DNA of 62,748 nucleotides. It comes from DASXMX01 sp036794395 (GTDB taxonomy: Bacteria; Planctomycetota; Phycisphaerae; Tepidisphaerales; Tepidisphaeraceae). Both the position numbers and the translations under genes were made by a program. Every line of letters starts with the position of its first letter. Position 1 is the first letter of the stretch. Location of the stretch: contig DAIRGS010000003.1 of NCBI GenBank assembly GCA_036794395.1, positions 1-62,748 of the forward strand. Reading direction: 5' to 3'. Below are positions 17,631 to 26,600 of this stretch, one piece after another. The notes under the pieces are model-generated. The model did not search any database. It saw nothing but the letters and a program-made list of their open reading frames with translations, and was not told where the DNA came from.

Positions 17631-19091
17631 ACGAACCAGGGCGCCACCGCTACTGCCGCGCTCGCCGACACTGCCGCCACCGACACCGCCCAGACCGAGT
17701 TCAAGGGCCGGGTGCGACGCCAGCCGCGCCGCGTTCGGCCGCACCCGAGCGGGGCGTGGACGATCTGCATCGGCAAAGCGCTCAACAAGCGCAAGACCAA
17801 GCTGCGTGCGAAGGACTGGTATTTCCCCAATACCACCGAGGCAGATGCGAACACCGAGGCCGGCCGCATCAATCAGCGGTGGGACTTCCTCTGTGCCCAC
17901 TGGGCTCGGCTCTACCGCGACCGACTGGAATTGCTCGGCTCGTCGTTCGCCGCGGTCCCCCACTGGCAACCCGAACTGACGATCCAGGAGCCGACCGAGG
18001 CCGAAATCTCCGAACTTCAAAATCAGCCGCCGACCGCGGAGGAAATTGCCGAAGCCTATGTCGATGCCACGTTGCGCGCAGTCTTCGGGCTCTACAAGCT
18101 CCAGCAGGAAATGGACGTGACGGTGGGGGAGAAGCAGAACGTGACCCGAGGCGCCCTGCTCAAAAACATCCGCAATGGGTTGCGGTTTTTCCCCGACCCC
18201 GTGAAAGTGACCGACATCACGGCCGATCTGGTGCAAAGGACCAAGGCGGCGATGCTCACCGCCGGGCTGGGACGGCGGACGGTCAAGAATTACTTGGGCG
18301 GCATCCGGTCTATGCTGCTGTGGTTTTACGATTCCGAGTACGGCCGGACTCATGAAAAGCCGCCTCGGTTCGATGCCGCCTTCGCCGTTCCTCATGCAAT
18401 CCGCACTGATATCAAGACCCACGGCGCGCCGGAGTTGAAGGCGATGCTGGGTGCCGCCACCGAACGCACGCGGCTGTTCGCGATGCTGGCCCTGAACTGC
18501 GGCATGTACCAGAGCGACATCGGTCGGCTGACGCTCGACGAGATCAACTTGAAAGAGGGCTACATCTTCTGGGATCGCGAGAAGGAGCCGCAGAATCCCT
18601 TCCGGGTGCGGCACGACCTGTGGCCCGAAACGCTGGCGCTCGTCGGCAAATTCATCCAGAAGCCTGTCGGCGAACCGCGCCTGTTTGCAGATTTTCGCAA
18701 GGGCAAAGCTGAACAGATCGACTGCTCAAAGCTGGCGTTCGTAGATCGAAACGGGCTGCCGCTGTATCGCGTTCGAGAAAATGGCGATTCCTACGACAAG
18801 ATCAGCGACGCGTGGAAAGACCTCAAGGAGAAGCACGAGACTGCCCCACGCTTCAAAGACATCCGCAAATCAACCAACCAGCGCATCTGCGAGTTGGTTG
18901 CCGGCCAGCTCGGCGGCGACGATCCGCACCGTCTTGAAGCCGTCGGCGAAATCTCCAAAGAGTTCCTTGCCCAGAAGACGCCGACTCTCTCCCGCCTCTA
19001 CCTTCAGAGCGGGATGAGCCTTTACGACCGGATGAATCGTTTCCTCCGGCTTGTTGGGGAAGAATTTCGCAGGGTTCGAGTCTTCGCTTAA
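17532..19091 (+). CDS. int: Tyrosine-recombinase-like integrase of element 2
   Basis: 519 aa from the ATG at 17532; the open frame begins at 17442 but would then translate attachment DNA. The N-terminus is Thr-rich and overlaps the inverted arm sites, so autoregulation is possible. A core-binding region spans 170-300 (LQQEMDVTVGEKQNVTRGA). The catalytic half is divergent: LALNCGMYQSDIGRLTLDEI replaces the usual Arg box, RFKDIRKSTNQRI is box II, and LYLQSGMSLYDRMNRFL may hold the nucleophile Tyr. Divergent integrases like this are common in planctomycetes. Assignment to the superfamily is fairly sure; individual catalytic residues are not. Confidence 0.75.
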   Translation: MKKTTKGHQRRSPKGETPQTRRNTELAEINTELTNQGATATAALADTAATDTAQTEFKGRVRRQPRRVRPHPSGAWTICIGKALNKRKTKLRAKDWYFPNTTEADANTEAGRINQRWDFLCAHWARLYRDRLELLGSSFAAVPHWQPELTIQEPTEAEISELQNQPPTAEEIAEAYVDATLRAVFGLYKLQQEMDVTVGEKQNVTRGALLKNIRNGLRFFPDPVKVTDITADLVQRTKAAMLTAGLGRRTVKNYLGGIRSMLLWFYDSEYGRTHEKPPRFDAAFAVPHAIRTDIKTHGAPELKAMLGAATERTRLFAMLALNCGMYQSDIGRLTLDEINLKEGYIFWDREKEPQNPFRVRHDLWPETLALVGKFIQKPVGEPRLFADFRKGKAEQIDCSKLAFVDRNGLPLYRVRENGDSYDKISDAWKDLKEKHETAPRFKDIRKSTNQRICELVAGQLGGDDPHRLEAVGEISKEFLAQKTPTLSRLYLQSGMSLYDRMNRFLRLVGEEFRRVRVFA

Positions 19092-19301
19092 ATCCCGACG
19101 CCTTCAGCGGTTGGTGCCCACTTCCGCCTTCGGGACGCCCCAGCGTGATCGTTGATGAGCATGAAAGGCATTATTACCAACTCCGGCAGCCGGCAAGAAC
19201 GCGCGCAGCTGCGCGGTGACGCGGCTAAGATGGGGAGTCAGACGCCGTTCTCGGCCGAAGAATCGGCCAGTGGGACACCCCGGCGCGGCCGACAAGTTCA
19301 G

Positions 19302-19330
19302 TTGAGAACGGATGCCGCTTACCGTACAAT
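19302..19330 (+). promoter_or_regulatory. Sigma70-type promoter of the Ubl operon
   Basis: TTGAGA (19302-19307), 17 bp spacer, TACAAT (19325-19330), 39 bp before the Ubl ATG. It fits the consensus closely and is the only good promoter-like pair I noticed in the 278-bp gap after the integrase. Confidence 0.6.
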
Positions 19331-19369
19331 TCACTAATTCATGGTTCCGGACCCGTGACAGGAGACCCG

Positions 19370-19615
19370 ATGGCAGAAGCAGATAAACATCCGTCGCACT
19401 TTGAGATACACGTGGATGGCGTTCGAATCGAAGTGACCGAGCAGAATCTGACTGGTGCTCAGATCAAGGCAAAAGCGGGCAAAGACCCGCAGTACCAACT
19501 CTTTCTTGAAGAGAAGGGAAACGCTCCGGATCAACTGATCGCGGACAACCAAACGGTGAAGATTCAGAACGGCCTGCATTTCTACACGGTTCCACCCGCT
19601 ACCTTCGGAGCATGA
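19370..19615 (+). CDS. Ubiquitin-like protein of the multiubiquitin family (single domain)
   Basis: 81 aa; the ATG has AGGAG upstream. FEIHVDGVRIEVTEQNLTGA, then QIKAKAGKDPQYQLFLEEKG and the end LHFYTVPPATFGA, match the beta-grasp multiubiquitin pattern. Family members often carry several domains; this one has one. The C-terminus is ...TFG-A, so removal of one Ala would expose a Gly, consistent with processing by the JAB domain encoded two genes on. It shares 4 bp with the E2-like gene. Role: protein modifier in a bacterial conjugation pathway (family knowledge plus context). Confidence 0.8.
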   Translation: MAEADKHPSHFEIHVDGVRIEVTEQNLTGAQIKAKAGKDPQYQLFLEEKGNAPDQLIADNQTVKIQNGLHFYTVPPATFGA

Positions 19616-20004
19616 TGGGTCTCGTCGAAGAACATTTTGAGTCGCTCAAGACAAGGGATCGCTTCCACGAGGCGACGTTAATCGCCGTACCAAACGGCAC
19701 CTATGTCGTAAGGATTCCGCGCTTCCCGTTGCCGCAGGGGTGGAATCGCTCTGAGACCACTCTGTACTTCGTGATACCCGTTGGGTATCCGGTGGCAAAA
19801 CCCGATACGTTCTGGACCGAACCAGGTCTTGCCCTTGCGAGCGGAGCACAACCGCAAGCTGCGAACCCGGGTGGCAATCACTTGGAGGGGTTGCCGTCGG
19901 GCCTGCTTTGGTTTTCCTGGCATGCAGGCACGTGGAACCCAAATCGGGATAACCTACATAGCTACGTCGGTCTAATCGGAAAGCGCTTTCAGGAATTGCG
20001 ATGA
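19612..20004 (+). CDS. E2/UBC-fold protein (prokaryotic E2 family E-like) without cysteine
   Basis: 130 aa. The order of elements fits a UBC fold: TYVVRIPRFPLPQGW, TLYFVIPVGYPVAKPDTFW, a loop with GNHLEGLPSGLLWFSWH, then TWNPNRDNLHSYVGLIGKRF. The WFSWH..W.P..D.L block is typical of the family E-like E2s beside multiubiquitin genes. The whole protein contains no Cys, so it cannot form a ubiquitin thioester by the usual mechanism. It overlaps both neighbours by 4 bp. It could be a non-catalytic adaptor to the E1 or use another chemistry; both are inference. Confidence 0.75.
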   Translation: MMGLVEEHFESLKTRDRFHEATLIAVPNGTYVVRIPRFPLPQGWNRSETTLYFVIPVGYPVAKPDTFWTEPGLALASGAQPQAANPGGNHLEGLPSGLLWFSWHAGTWNPNRDNLHSYVGLIGKRFQELR

Positions 20005-21359
20005 CATCCTATGTCTTTCCAGCCGACGAATTGGTCAAGTTGCGACAGTCCTTACTGAGCGAAGGACCGAAAGAAGCGGCTGCCGTCATCCTCGCGGGCC
20101 GCGCCGCGAACAGTGGCAGGACCGCTTTACTTGTGCGCGAATGTTTTCCTGTCCCGAGCGTCGGGTACGCGGTACAAGAATCTCTCCGACTCACGATAAG
20201 ACCTGAATTTTTAGCTCCGCTGTTGAAACGTAGCCGAATAGAAGGCTGGAGCATCATCTTTGCCCATACGCATCCCTTTTGCACGGATGATGTTCGATTT
20301 TCTCCCACCGATGATTCCGGTGAAAGTATTCTGATGCCCTCGGTGTTTAGCCGAGCGCCATCGCGGCCACATGCAAGTTTAGTGCTGGGAAGCCGCGGGT
20401 TCGACGCGCGGGTGTGGACCGCACCATCGTGGCCGCCTGAATCGGTAGACACGATCGTTGAATCAGGGAGTGAACTGCGAGTACACGCCCGTAGGCCCTC
20501 CGAAGCAGTTCCCCCCCCCGATGAGTTTGATCGTAGCGTGCGTGCCTTTGGATCAGCGGGGCAAGCCCTGCTTAAACGGCTTACGGTGGGAATAGTCGGA
20601 CTCGGAGGTATAGGGTCAATCGTTGCTGAAGAACTTGCGCACCTTGGCGTTGGGCGCATGATCCTCCTCGATCCTGATGCGGTTGAGCCCACGAACCTCA
20701 ATCGGCTTATTGGTGCGAACGCAATGAGTGTCGGTCGTCCGAAAGTCGATATCGCGGCGGAACACGTTAGCCGTATTCGACCGTCTATCCAATCAAATGC
20801 CGTAAATGGCAGTATTCTATCGGGTCATGACGGAAAGGCGCTTCTCGAAGCTGACTTGCTATTTGGTTGTACCGACTCACACGGAAGCCGTGCGGTACTC
20901 AACCAAATTGCATATCAATACATGATTCCCACAATCGATCTTGGGATCATCATCAACGTTGTGGACTTCAAAGTTCGGAGCGTCACGGGGCGCGTTCAGA
21001 TGCTCGCTCCGGGCCTTCCATGTCTTGTATGTCAGAACTTACTCAATCCTGAACAGGTGCGTCGGGATTTTCTGTCTCCGAAGGAGCGCGCGCTCGACCC
21101 ATATATTGTGGGTCTTCCTCGACCCGAGCCTCAACCATCTGTCGTTTCCCTAAATGGTACGATGGCATCGTTGGGGGTAACGATGATGCTGGCCGCTGTC
21201 ACCGGCCTGCCGTCTCCAGCGCGTCATCAGGTCTTCATTGGGGAGCGCGGTATTGTCCGAGCTGTCGCGTCCTCGCCGCTTGAAGATTGTGTCGTCTGCT
21301 CTCGCAGTGGTGCGTTGGGCCGTGGCGATCTGTGGCCGATGATGTGGAGGCCGGGGTGA
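20001..21359 (+). CDS. JAB (JAMM) protease - E1/ThiF fusion
   Basis: 452 aa. Residues 1-165 are a JAB domain with a complete JAMM set: Glu25 (EGPKEAAAVILAG) and H89/H91...S101/D104 in HTHPFCTDDVRFSPTD. Residues 185-430 are an E1/ThiF Rossmann domain: VGIVGLGGIGSIVAEELAHL, then LLDPDAVEPTNLNR for ATP binding, and GCTDSHGSRAVLNQIA. CxxC pairs at 341-344 (CLVC) and 430-433 (CVVC) likely hold zinc. It should adenylate the Ubl C-terminus, and the JAB part should trim or remove the Ubl. It overlaps the genes on both sides by 4 bp, indicating tight coupling. Confidence 0.9.
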   Translation: MTSYVFPADELVKLRQSLLSEGPKEAAAVILAGRAANSGRTALLVRECFPVPSVGYAVQESLRLTIRPEFLAPLLKRSRIEGWSIIFAHTHPFCTDDVRFSPTDDSGESILMPSVFSRAPSRPHASLVLGSRGFDARVWTAPSWPPESVDTIVESGSELRVHARRPSEAVPPPDEFDRSVRAFGSAGQALLKRLTVGIVGLGGIGSIVAEELAHLGVGRMILLDPDAVEPTNLNRLIGANAMSVGRPKVDIAAEHVSRIRPSIQSNAVNGSILSGHDGKALLEADLLFGCTDSHGSRAVLNQIAYQYMIPTIDLGIIINVVDFKVRSVTGRVQMLAPGLPCLVCQNLLNPEQVRRDFLSPKERALDPYIVGLPRPEPQPSVVSLNGTMASLGVTMMLAAVTGLPSPARHQVFIGERGIVRAVASSPLEDCVVCSRSGALGRGDLWPMMWRPG

Positions 21360-22936
21360 ATGTCCCCAAGCGCCCAAATGTGCTATGGATCGGTGACGAG
21401 ATTGCCGATGGGTTGCGGTCTGCCGTGGAGGCACTGGGCCTCACTGTTATATTGACGAACGTTGAGGGGGCCGAGCCGGAGCGTCAGAATCCACATGCTG
21501 TGGTAATGCCATTCGACGGAGTCACAGAGGAGAAATTTCGTGGGCGGCTTGCGCATCTACTCATTCGATCACTGGACAGTGGCGCCCTTGTTACGGTCTT
21601 GGCGCAACCACACACCGATTACGAAGTTGCATCCAAATTGGCAATGGAGCGAGTCCAGGTTGAAGACGCACACGCCACCGATCTTCGTGATGTATACCCA
21701 AACTTTCATGTAATTCATCCTGATGTACGGGAATTGGCCCGGCTACTGCGCGATCACAATCCGGGACTTGCGGCAGACCAGCACCTTGTGCTTCAAGATC
21801 ACGAGGGAAGTACAACCCCGGCGGAAAAGTTGCTCCTCCGAAGGGCGTTCAGTGGATTCGACAGAATCGTATTGAAGCCACTTAGCGGGGGCCGCTCACC
21901 CGATAGCAAGGTCTGGAGAGTCGAGGCCCATGCTGGAGAACGATGTTGCGAGCCTTTCGTCGCCAAATGCGCGCGGCGTCTTACATTGGTCGAAGAGCTG
22001 AACACGTGGCGAGAACACGTGTTGAATTATATTCCATTTCCTTTCCGCGCGCCACCCGTTCCGGAACGTTTTGTGACGGGAGCAACCAGGGCGCTACTAG
22101 TCTCGATGCTTGCAAGTCGAGCACATCGTTTTGACGAATATGTTGCAACCGTCAAGGGTCCAGAACTGGCGATCGCTGCGCTTTTTGATGGTGCGTTGCG
22201 AAATTGGCGGCGCCAATCCCGGCCAGTTCGGCTCCAGCTGGGGCAAGTTTATACTTGGGAAGCCGATCAAGCAGAGCGGACAAGGGAGGCTGATCGTCGG
22301 TCTGGAAGACTCTCCCGAGCTGTGTTGCCGAGTCGTAGTTCTCTGACAGATGCATTTGAGCTTGCGAAGAAACGACAGTCGGACGTGGCAAACCCAGACG
22401 TGCTCTGGGCAATGCTCGCAGCGCTGCCGGAACTTGAGTACCACGAATGTCGTATGCATGGGGATCTGAACCCGCGGAATCTCTTCGTACGCTGGAATGG
22501 GGTCGATATCATCCTGATCGATTTTTCTCATGCTGGCGATTGGGCGCCGATGTCTCGTGATCCCTCACGGCTGGAGGTGAGCACGGCATTCGATGTGTTT
22601 GTCAAAATCAACGGGGAGAAACAGTTCTTAAGTGACGACATTCTCAACCGCTTTTACCGACCGCCACTTCTGCCACCGCGTATTCCGGCTAGTGAGGACG
22701 GGCGATTAGAGGCCGTTCGACAACTTAGGTTGCTCGCCGGTGGCGAGGGAATCAAGAACGCGGAGTATGCGACAACCACCGCCTGTCACCTATTGAAATA
22801 TGCGCGTGCGGGCAGCCGAACGGCAAGCGAAGTTTCGGAAGGTGAAGCGCGACGACTCCGTGGATTGAGCTATCTCCTCTCCGCAAAACTTATTCAATGG
22901 CTGCGTGAAGGGAATAATGCGAGGGGGGGTGACTGA
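21356..22936 (+). CDS. Kinase-like (APH/TCAD9-like) protein in the Ubl operon
   Basis: 526 aa from the GTG at 21356, which overlaps the previous stop (GTGA) and has GGAGG upstream. Residues 5-150 look like a small alpha/beta domain (VLWIGDEIADGLRSAVEALG) with some likeness to receiver domains. Residues 170-470 contain a kinase-like core: Gly-rich LKPLSGGRSPDSKVWRVEA, Lys204 (CEPFVAKCA), a Glu near 214, catalytic loop HGDLNPRN (368-375) and DFS (389-391) in place of DFG. This resembles aminoglycoside/choline kinases and the TCAD9 domain of predicted conflict systems. It may phosphorylate a target or the conjugation machinery; unproven. Confidence 0.65.
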   Translation: MNVPKRPNVLWIGDEIADGLRSAVEALGLTVILTNVEGAEPERQNPHAVVMPFDGVTEEKFRGRLAHLLIRSLDSGALVTVLAQPHTDYEVASKLAMERVQVEDAHATDLRDVYPNFHVIHPDVRELARLLRDHNPGLAADQHLVLQDHEGSTTPAEKLLLRRAFSGFDRIVLKPLSGGRSPDSKVWRVEAHAGERCCEPFVAKCARRLTLVEELNTWREHVLNYIPFPFRAPPVPERFVTGATRALLVSMLASRAHRFDEYVATVKGPELAIAALFDGALRNWRRQSRPVRLQLGQVYTWEADQAERTREADRRSGRLSRAVLPSRSSLTDAFELAKKRQSDVANPDVLWAMLAALPELEYHECRMHGDLNPRNLFVRWNGVDIILIDFSHAGDWAPMSRDPSRLEVSTAFDVFVKINGEKQFLSDDILNRFYRPPLLPPRIPASEDGRLEAVRQLRLLAGGEGIKNAEYATTTACHLLKYARAGSRTASEVSEGEARRLRGLSYLLSAKLIQWLREGNNARGGD

Positions 22937-22939
22937 ATC

Positions 22940-23314
22940 ATGTACCTCTATCGCGACGTGATTTACACGCAGATCGTGAGAGTCGCCGATCAATCCACGG
23001 CGGCGCAGTTCCTCAAACCGGGGACATTGGTGCTCGTGATGCCGGGCGAGAAGCCGAAATGGTTAAAATTCATTTGTCCATGTGGCTGTGGCGAGGTCGT
23101 TTCGGTCAACTTAATGCCTGGGCAAAGTCGAGCGTGGAGAATTACCTTAGAGCCTAAGCGGGGCCTCTCGTTATGGCCGTCGGTGCACTTGCAAGCGGGA
23201 TGTAAAAGTCATTTCACACTGTTCAACAATACGGCGCGACTCCTCTATCGCAAGCACCCGCAGGCAGATGAAGGGGGTGCGGAGACAAATGACCGCGGGG
23301 GCTGGATTGCATAA
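22940..23314 (+). CDS. DUF6527-like zinc-binding protein of Ubl operons
   Basis: 124 aa, 3 bp after the kinase stop. Key signature: FICPCGCGEVVSVNLMPG (CxCxC near residue 47), LWPSVHLQAGCKSHFTLF (Cys and His near residues 90-94). Four or five Cys/His could bind zinc in a compact treble-clef-like or zinc-ribbon fold. I recall DUF6527 proteins next to multiubiquitin/E2/E1 genes, where they might serve as E3-like or target-recognition factor. The zinc motif is seen; the E3 idea is inference. It ends 8 bp from the convergent 117-aa gene. Confidence 0.65.
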   Translation: MYLYRDVIYTQIVRVADQSTAAQFLKPGTLVLVMPGEKPKWLKFICPCGCGEVVSVNLMPGQSRAWRITLEPKRGLSLWPSVHLQAGCKSHFTLFNNTARLLYRKHPQADEGGAETNDRGGWIA

Positions 23315-23322
23315 CTTTCCGC

Positions 23323-23676
23323 TCACCTCGATGAACCGTCCGCAGCCGTACCCGGTATCATGCTAATCTTCGCTTGGAACAGATCCACTGCGTGCTTCCG
23401 CTCTTCCGGCGTAAGCCCCGCCGCATCCATCCGCCGGTTCCAGTTGTTTCGCAAGTCCTCCAGGCTCTGGAGGCCGTCAAACCCGACGGCGCCGGCCTTG
23501 CGGACGTACACGAGGTTCTCGGGTTCGCTGACGGTAATCTCCGCGATTTCGGGATCGGTGAACGACTCGCCCAAGACGTACCCCACAATGGCCGCCATGA
23601 ACGGCGACATACCGGGAAACCTTGAAGGCCGAAGTTTTGTGACAAGAGCATCCATCGATTGACGATCTCTGCCCAA
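23323..23676 (-). CDS. Small protein at the end of the Hma cluster
   Basis: 117 aa from a TTG at 23676, or 110 aa from the ATG at 23655. It holds MAAIVGYVLGESFTDPEIAE, ENLVYVRKAGAVGFDGLQSL and AAGLTPEERKHAVDLFQAKI. No family is recognised. It follows the helicase stop by 9 bp in the same direction, so it is probably the last gene of that operon and may be an accessory subunit. Confidence 0.6.
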   Translation of the reverse strand: MGRDRQSMDALVTKLRPSRFPGMSPFMAAIVGYVLGESFTDPEIAEITVSEPENLVYVRKAGAVGFDGLQSLEDLRNNWNRRMDAAGLTPEERKHAVDLFQAKISMIPGTAADGSSR

Positions 23677-23685
23677 TGCGAATTC

Positions 23686-26600
23686 TCAGGTTAGAAGGTC
23701 CGACAGTCCACGAATATGACTCACCGTTGAATCTGCCGCACCATCGGCGACGGAGACGATCACACGAAATAGCGGTCCATCGGGCAACAGAAGCTGATGG
23801 CTTTCAAAGTGGTCATCAAAGATATCGGGGTCGGCGGTGACTCGCGCCAAACCCGGTTCGCCCGGCAACGAGAGGCTAAACGTCCGAGGTTCCAACTCCT
23901 TACATACCGTGCCGGGCGGCAGCATCTCGGATTGCAACAGCAATTGACCGATCTGGGCGGGTGTGTACGGCGGTGGCGAAAACGCCGGAGGCAGAAGATC
24001 CGCATCGCTCAGCTCATCAATGTCAAACGTTGACGCCTCGGCGGCGCCCACGAGTATCTCGACGTTCCGCACGGCTTCGTGCCGTCCCTTTTCGCGGTCT
24101 TCTCTGCGTCGCAGCGCGGCCGCTTCGAATTCCTTGGGTAGCTGCGCGAGAATCGGCTGCAATTTTCCGATCACGCCGTTAAAAAGCCCGATCCGCGCGC
24201 TGAGCGCAAAATAAACATCCGCCTCCACGGTATCGGCGTACGCGAGATTGATGACGCGCACCTCTGGAAACCGCTGTCCGATGCGGTCAATGCGGCCGAT
24301 TCGCTGCTCGACCTTCATTGGGTTCCACGGCAGATCGTAATTCACGACCACGCCACAGCTTTGTAAGTTCAGTCCCTCACCAGCGGCGTCGGTGCATACG
24401 AGAACCTTTACAGTGCCGTCCTTGAGCATTCGCTTGATCTGCTCCTTCGTCCGTCCGGTCCATCGACCGGCCGCATCGCGAATCTCGCCGCCGCGCCCGC
24501 TGAAACAGCCGACCGATACCTCTAGCTGGTCTGCAAGGAACTCGCGCAGAAAGTCCATCGTGTCGGTGTATTGCGTGAAGACGATCGCCGAGTCGTACCC
24601 GTCGGCGAACGCGCTCTGAAGCTGGTCGCGCACTTCGCGGGCCTTGGTGTCGGTCCCGAGCTTTGCGATCCCCTTCAGCAGATCCTGAATCGAACTCTCC
24701 TCTTCCACGCCTAGCGCCTTGGCCTGAAGTTCATCCGCCTCGTCATTAGCGAGGACTTCCAACGCCCGGTCGTCCTGGGGGAGATCCTCCTCCAGCCGAT
24801 CTTCATCCCCGCGGCCCGGCTCGAAGCCCTTGATCCGGGCCAGTCGCGATTCCAACGTCTTTCGGAGCGAATAAAAGCTGCTGGCCAATCGGCGACGATA
24901 AATCGTCATCACGAACCCGACCGCAGTTTTTTTGTCCGGCGACGCGGATTGATACGTGGTGCTGATGTAATCCTCCACCGCGTCGTACAGCTCGCGCTCC
25001 GCCGTGCTAAGAACGACAGCTTTGTCCAGCACCTTCCGGTCCGCGATGGGCGAATCAAGCAGCCCCTTTTTGAAATACCGCCGAAGAAGGTTGCGCGTGT
25101 GCCGCGACATCCGGTGGTAGATCGGGCTGCACGATCGGAGAAGCGCGATCAGGGCTTGGCGTTGCTTTGTGCTGAGCCGCTTAATTGGGATCGTCGTGTT
25201 CGGCTCCCGCGCGGCGGCCAACACTTTGTTGACATCAATCTTCGATAGATGCATCGCGTCGCTGATTCGATGGACCAGCGTGTCCGGCGCGGCCCCGAAG
25301 TCGCGTTCGGTGGCCTGAAACAGCACTGCGGCGCGGTAAAGGTCCTCGTCGCCCGGATTGCCCCCGAGCATCTCAAAGTAATTCGTGAAGACGCCCGGCG
25401 ACCATTCATCGGGCATGCCCAGAAGGCTGAGAAGGTCCCACATCTCGACCGGATGGACTTGCATCGGCGTCGCGGTGAGCAGCAACAAGGATTTCGCCTT
25501 GTGTTTGATCGAATGCATCAACCGCAAGAGGCGGTTTGGACCGCCCTCCTGCGGCGTTCCCGGCGCGCTTCGGCGGGCATGATGTGCCTCGTCGAGCACA
25601 AATAAATCCCAGTCTTCGGCTTCGATCAGCTCCTGTTGCCGCTCCCGGCGCCGCATCAGGTGGCTGCTGACCAGCACGATGGGCTCTTTCGTCCATTCGC
25701 CTCGGCTGACCGGCCGTTCAAGTGGCCCCGTTCGGTGATGGTACTCCGGCCAGCACAGTGACTTCCCCGTGTAGATCGGCACCAGCAGATTGAACTTCTC
25801 ATAAAGCTCCGATTGCCACTGCTTCAGCAGCCCCTTGGGCGCCATGATCAGCACCCGCTTGGCCAGCTCCGCGATCCACGTGTGCCGGATAATCAAGCCG
25901 GCCTCGATCGTCTTGCCGAGCCCCACTTCGTCCGCGATCAGCAGACGTAGGGGCCAGGTGTCGATCATCCGCTTGTAGGCCCGAAGCTGATGCGGCCATG
26001 GTTTCACAGCGCTGGTGACCACCGCCACCATCGCGCCGTCGGGCCGCTTGGGCGCATGTTTAATGAAGGACCAGATCAGACGTCGTCGCTCATCGATCGG
26101 CATTGGCGGCGGCGCATCGTCCGCCGGGGCGTCGCCATTTTCTTCATTGGTGGTCTTCTTGTCCTTCGCCTTCGGCGGCTTTACGAACGTGTCGTCGATC
26201 GGAAGAAACTCCAGAAGCTTCTCTTTGAGCGCCTCCGGGAAGTCGAATACTTTGGCGCTTTTCGCTTTCCCCGACCAGAGCTTGGCAAACTCGCCCTCGG
26301 TTTTCCTGACTTTCGCGGCGTCCCACTCACCTCGCCACGAGCAGCTCACGTCGAACGATTCGCAATTGTTCAGCCACCCCGCCGGCGTCTCGTTGATCGA
26401 TCCCTTGAACACCAGCTTGTCGCCGGCATCGTCCACGATGACGCCGGCCTTGGCGTGATACAAACCCAACCCAGCTCGCATCTCGCCGTGCTCATCCAGC
26501 GGCACGGCAATTTTCACGTCCAGAAACCCGTGCGCGATCATCCACGCCAGATAGCCGATGTTTCGTCGCGCTTGAGGGGATTCGTGAGTAAGTGGAATGC

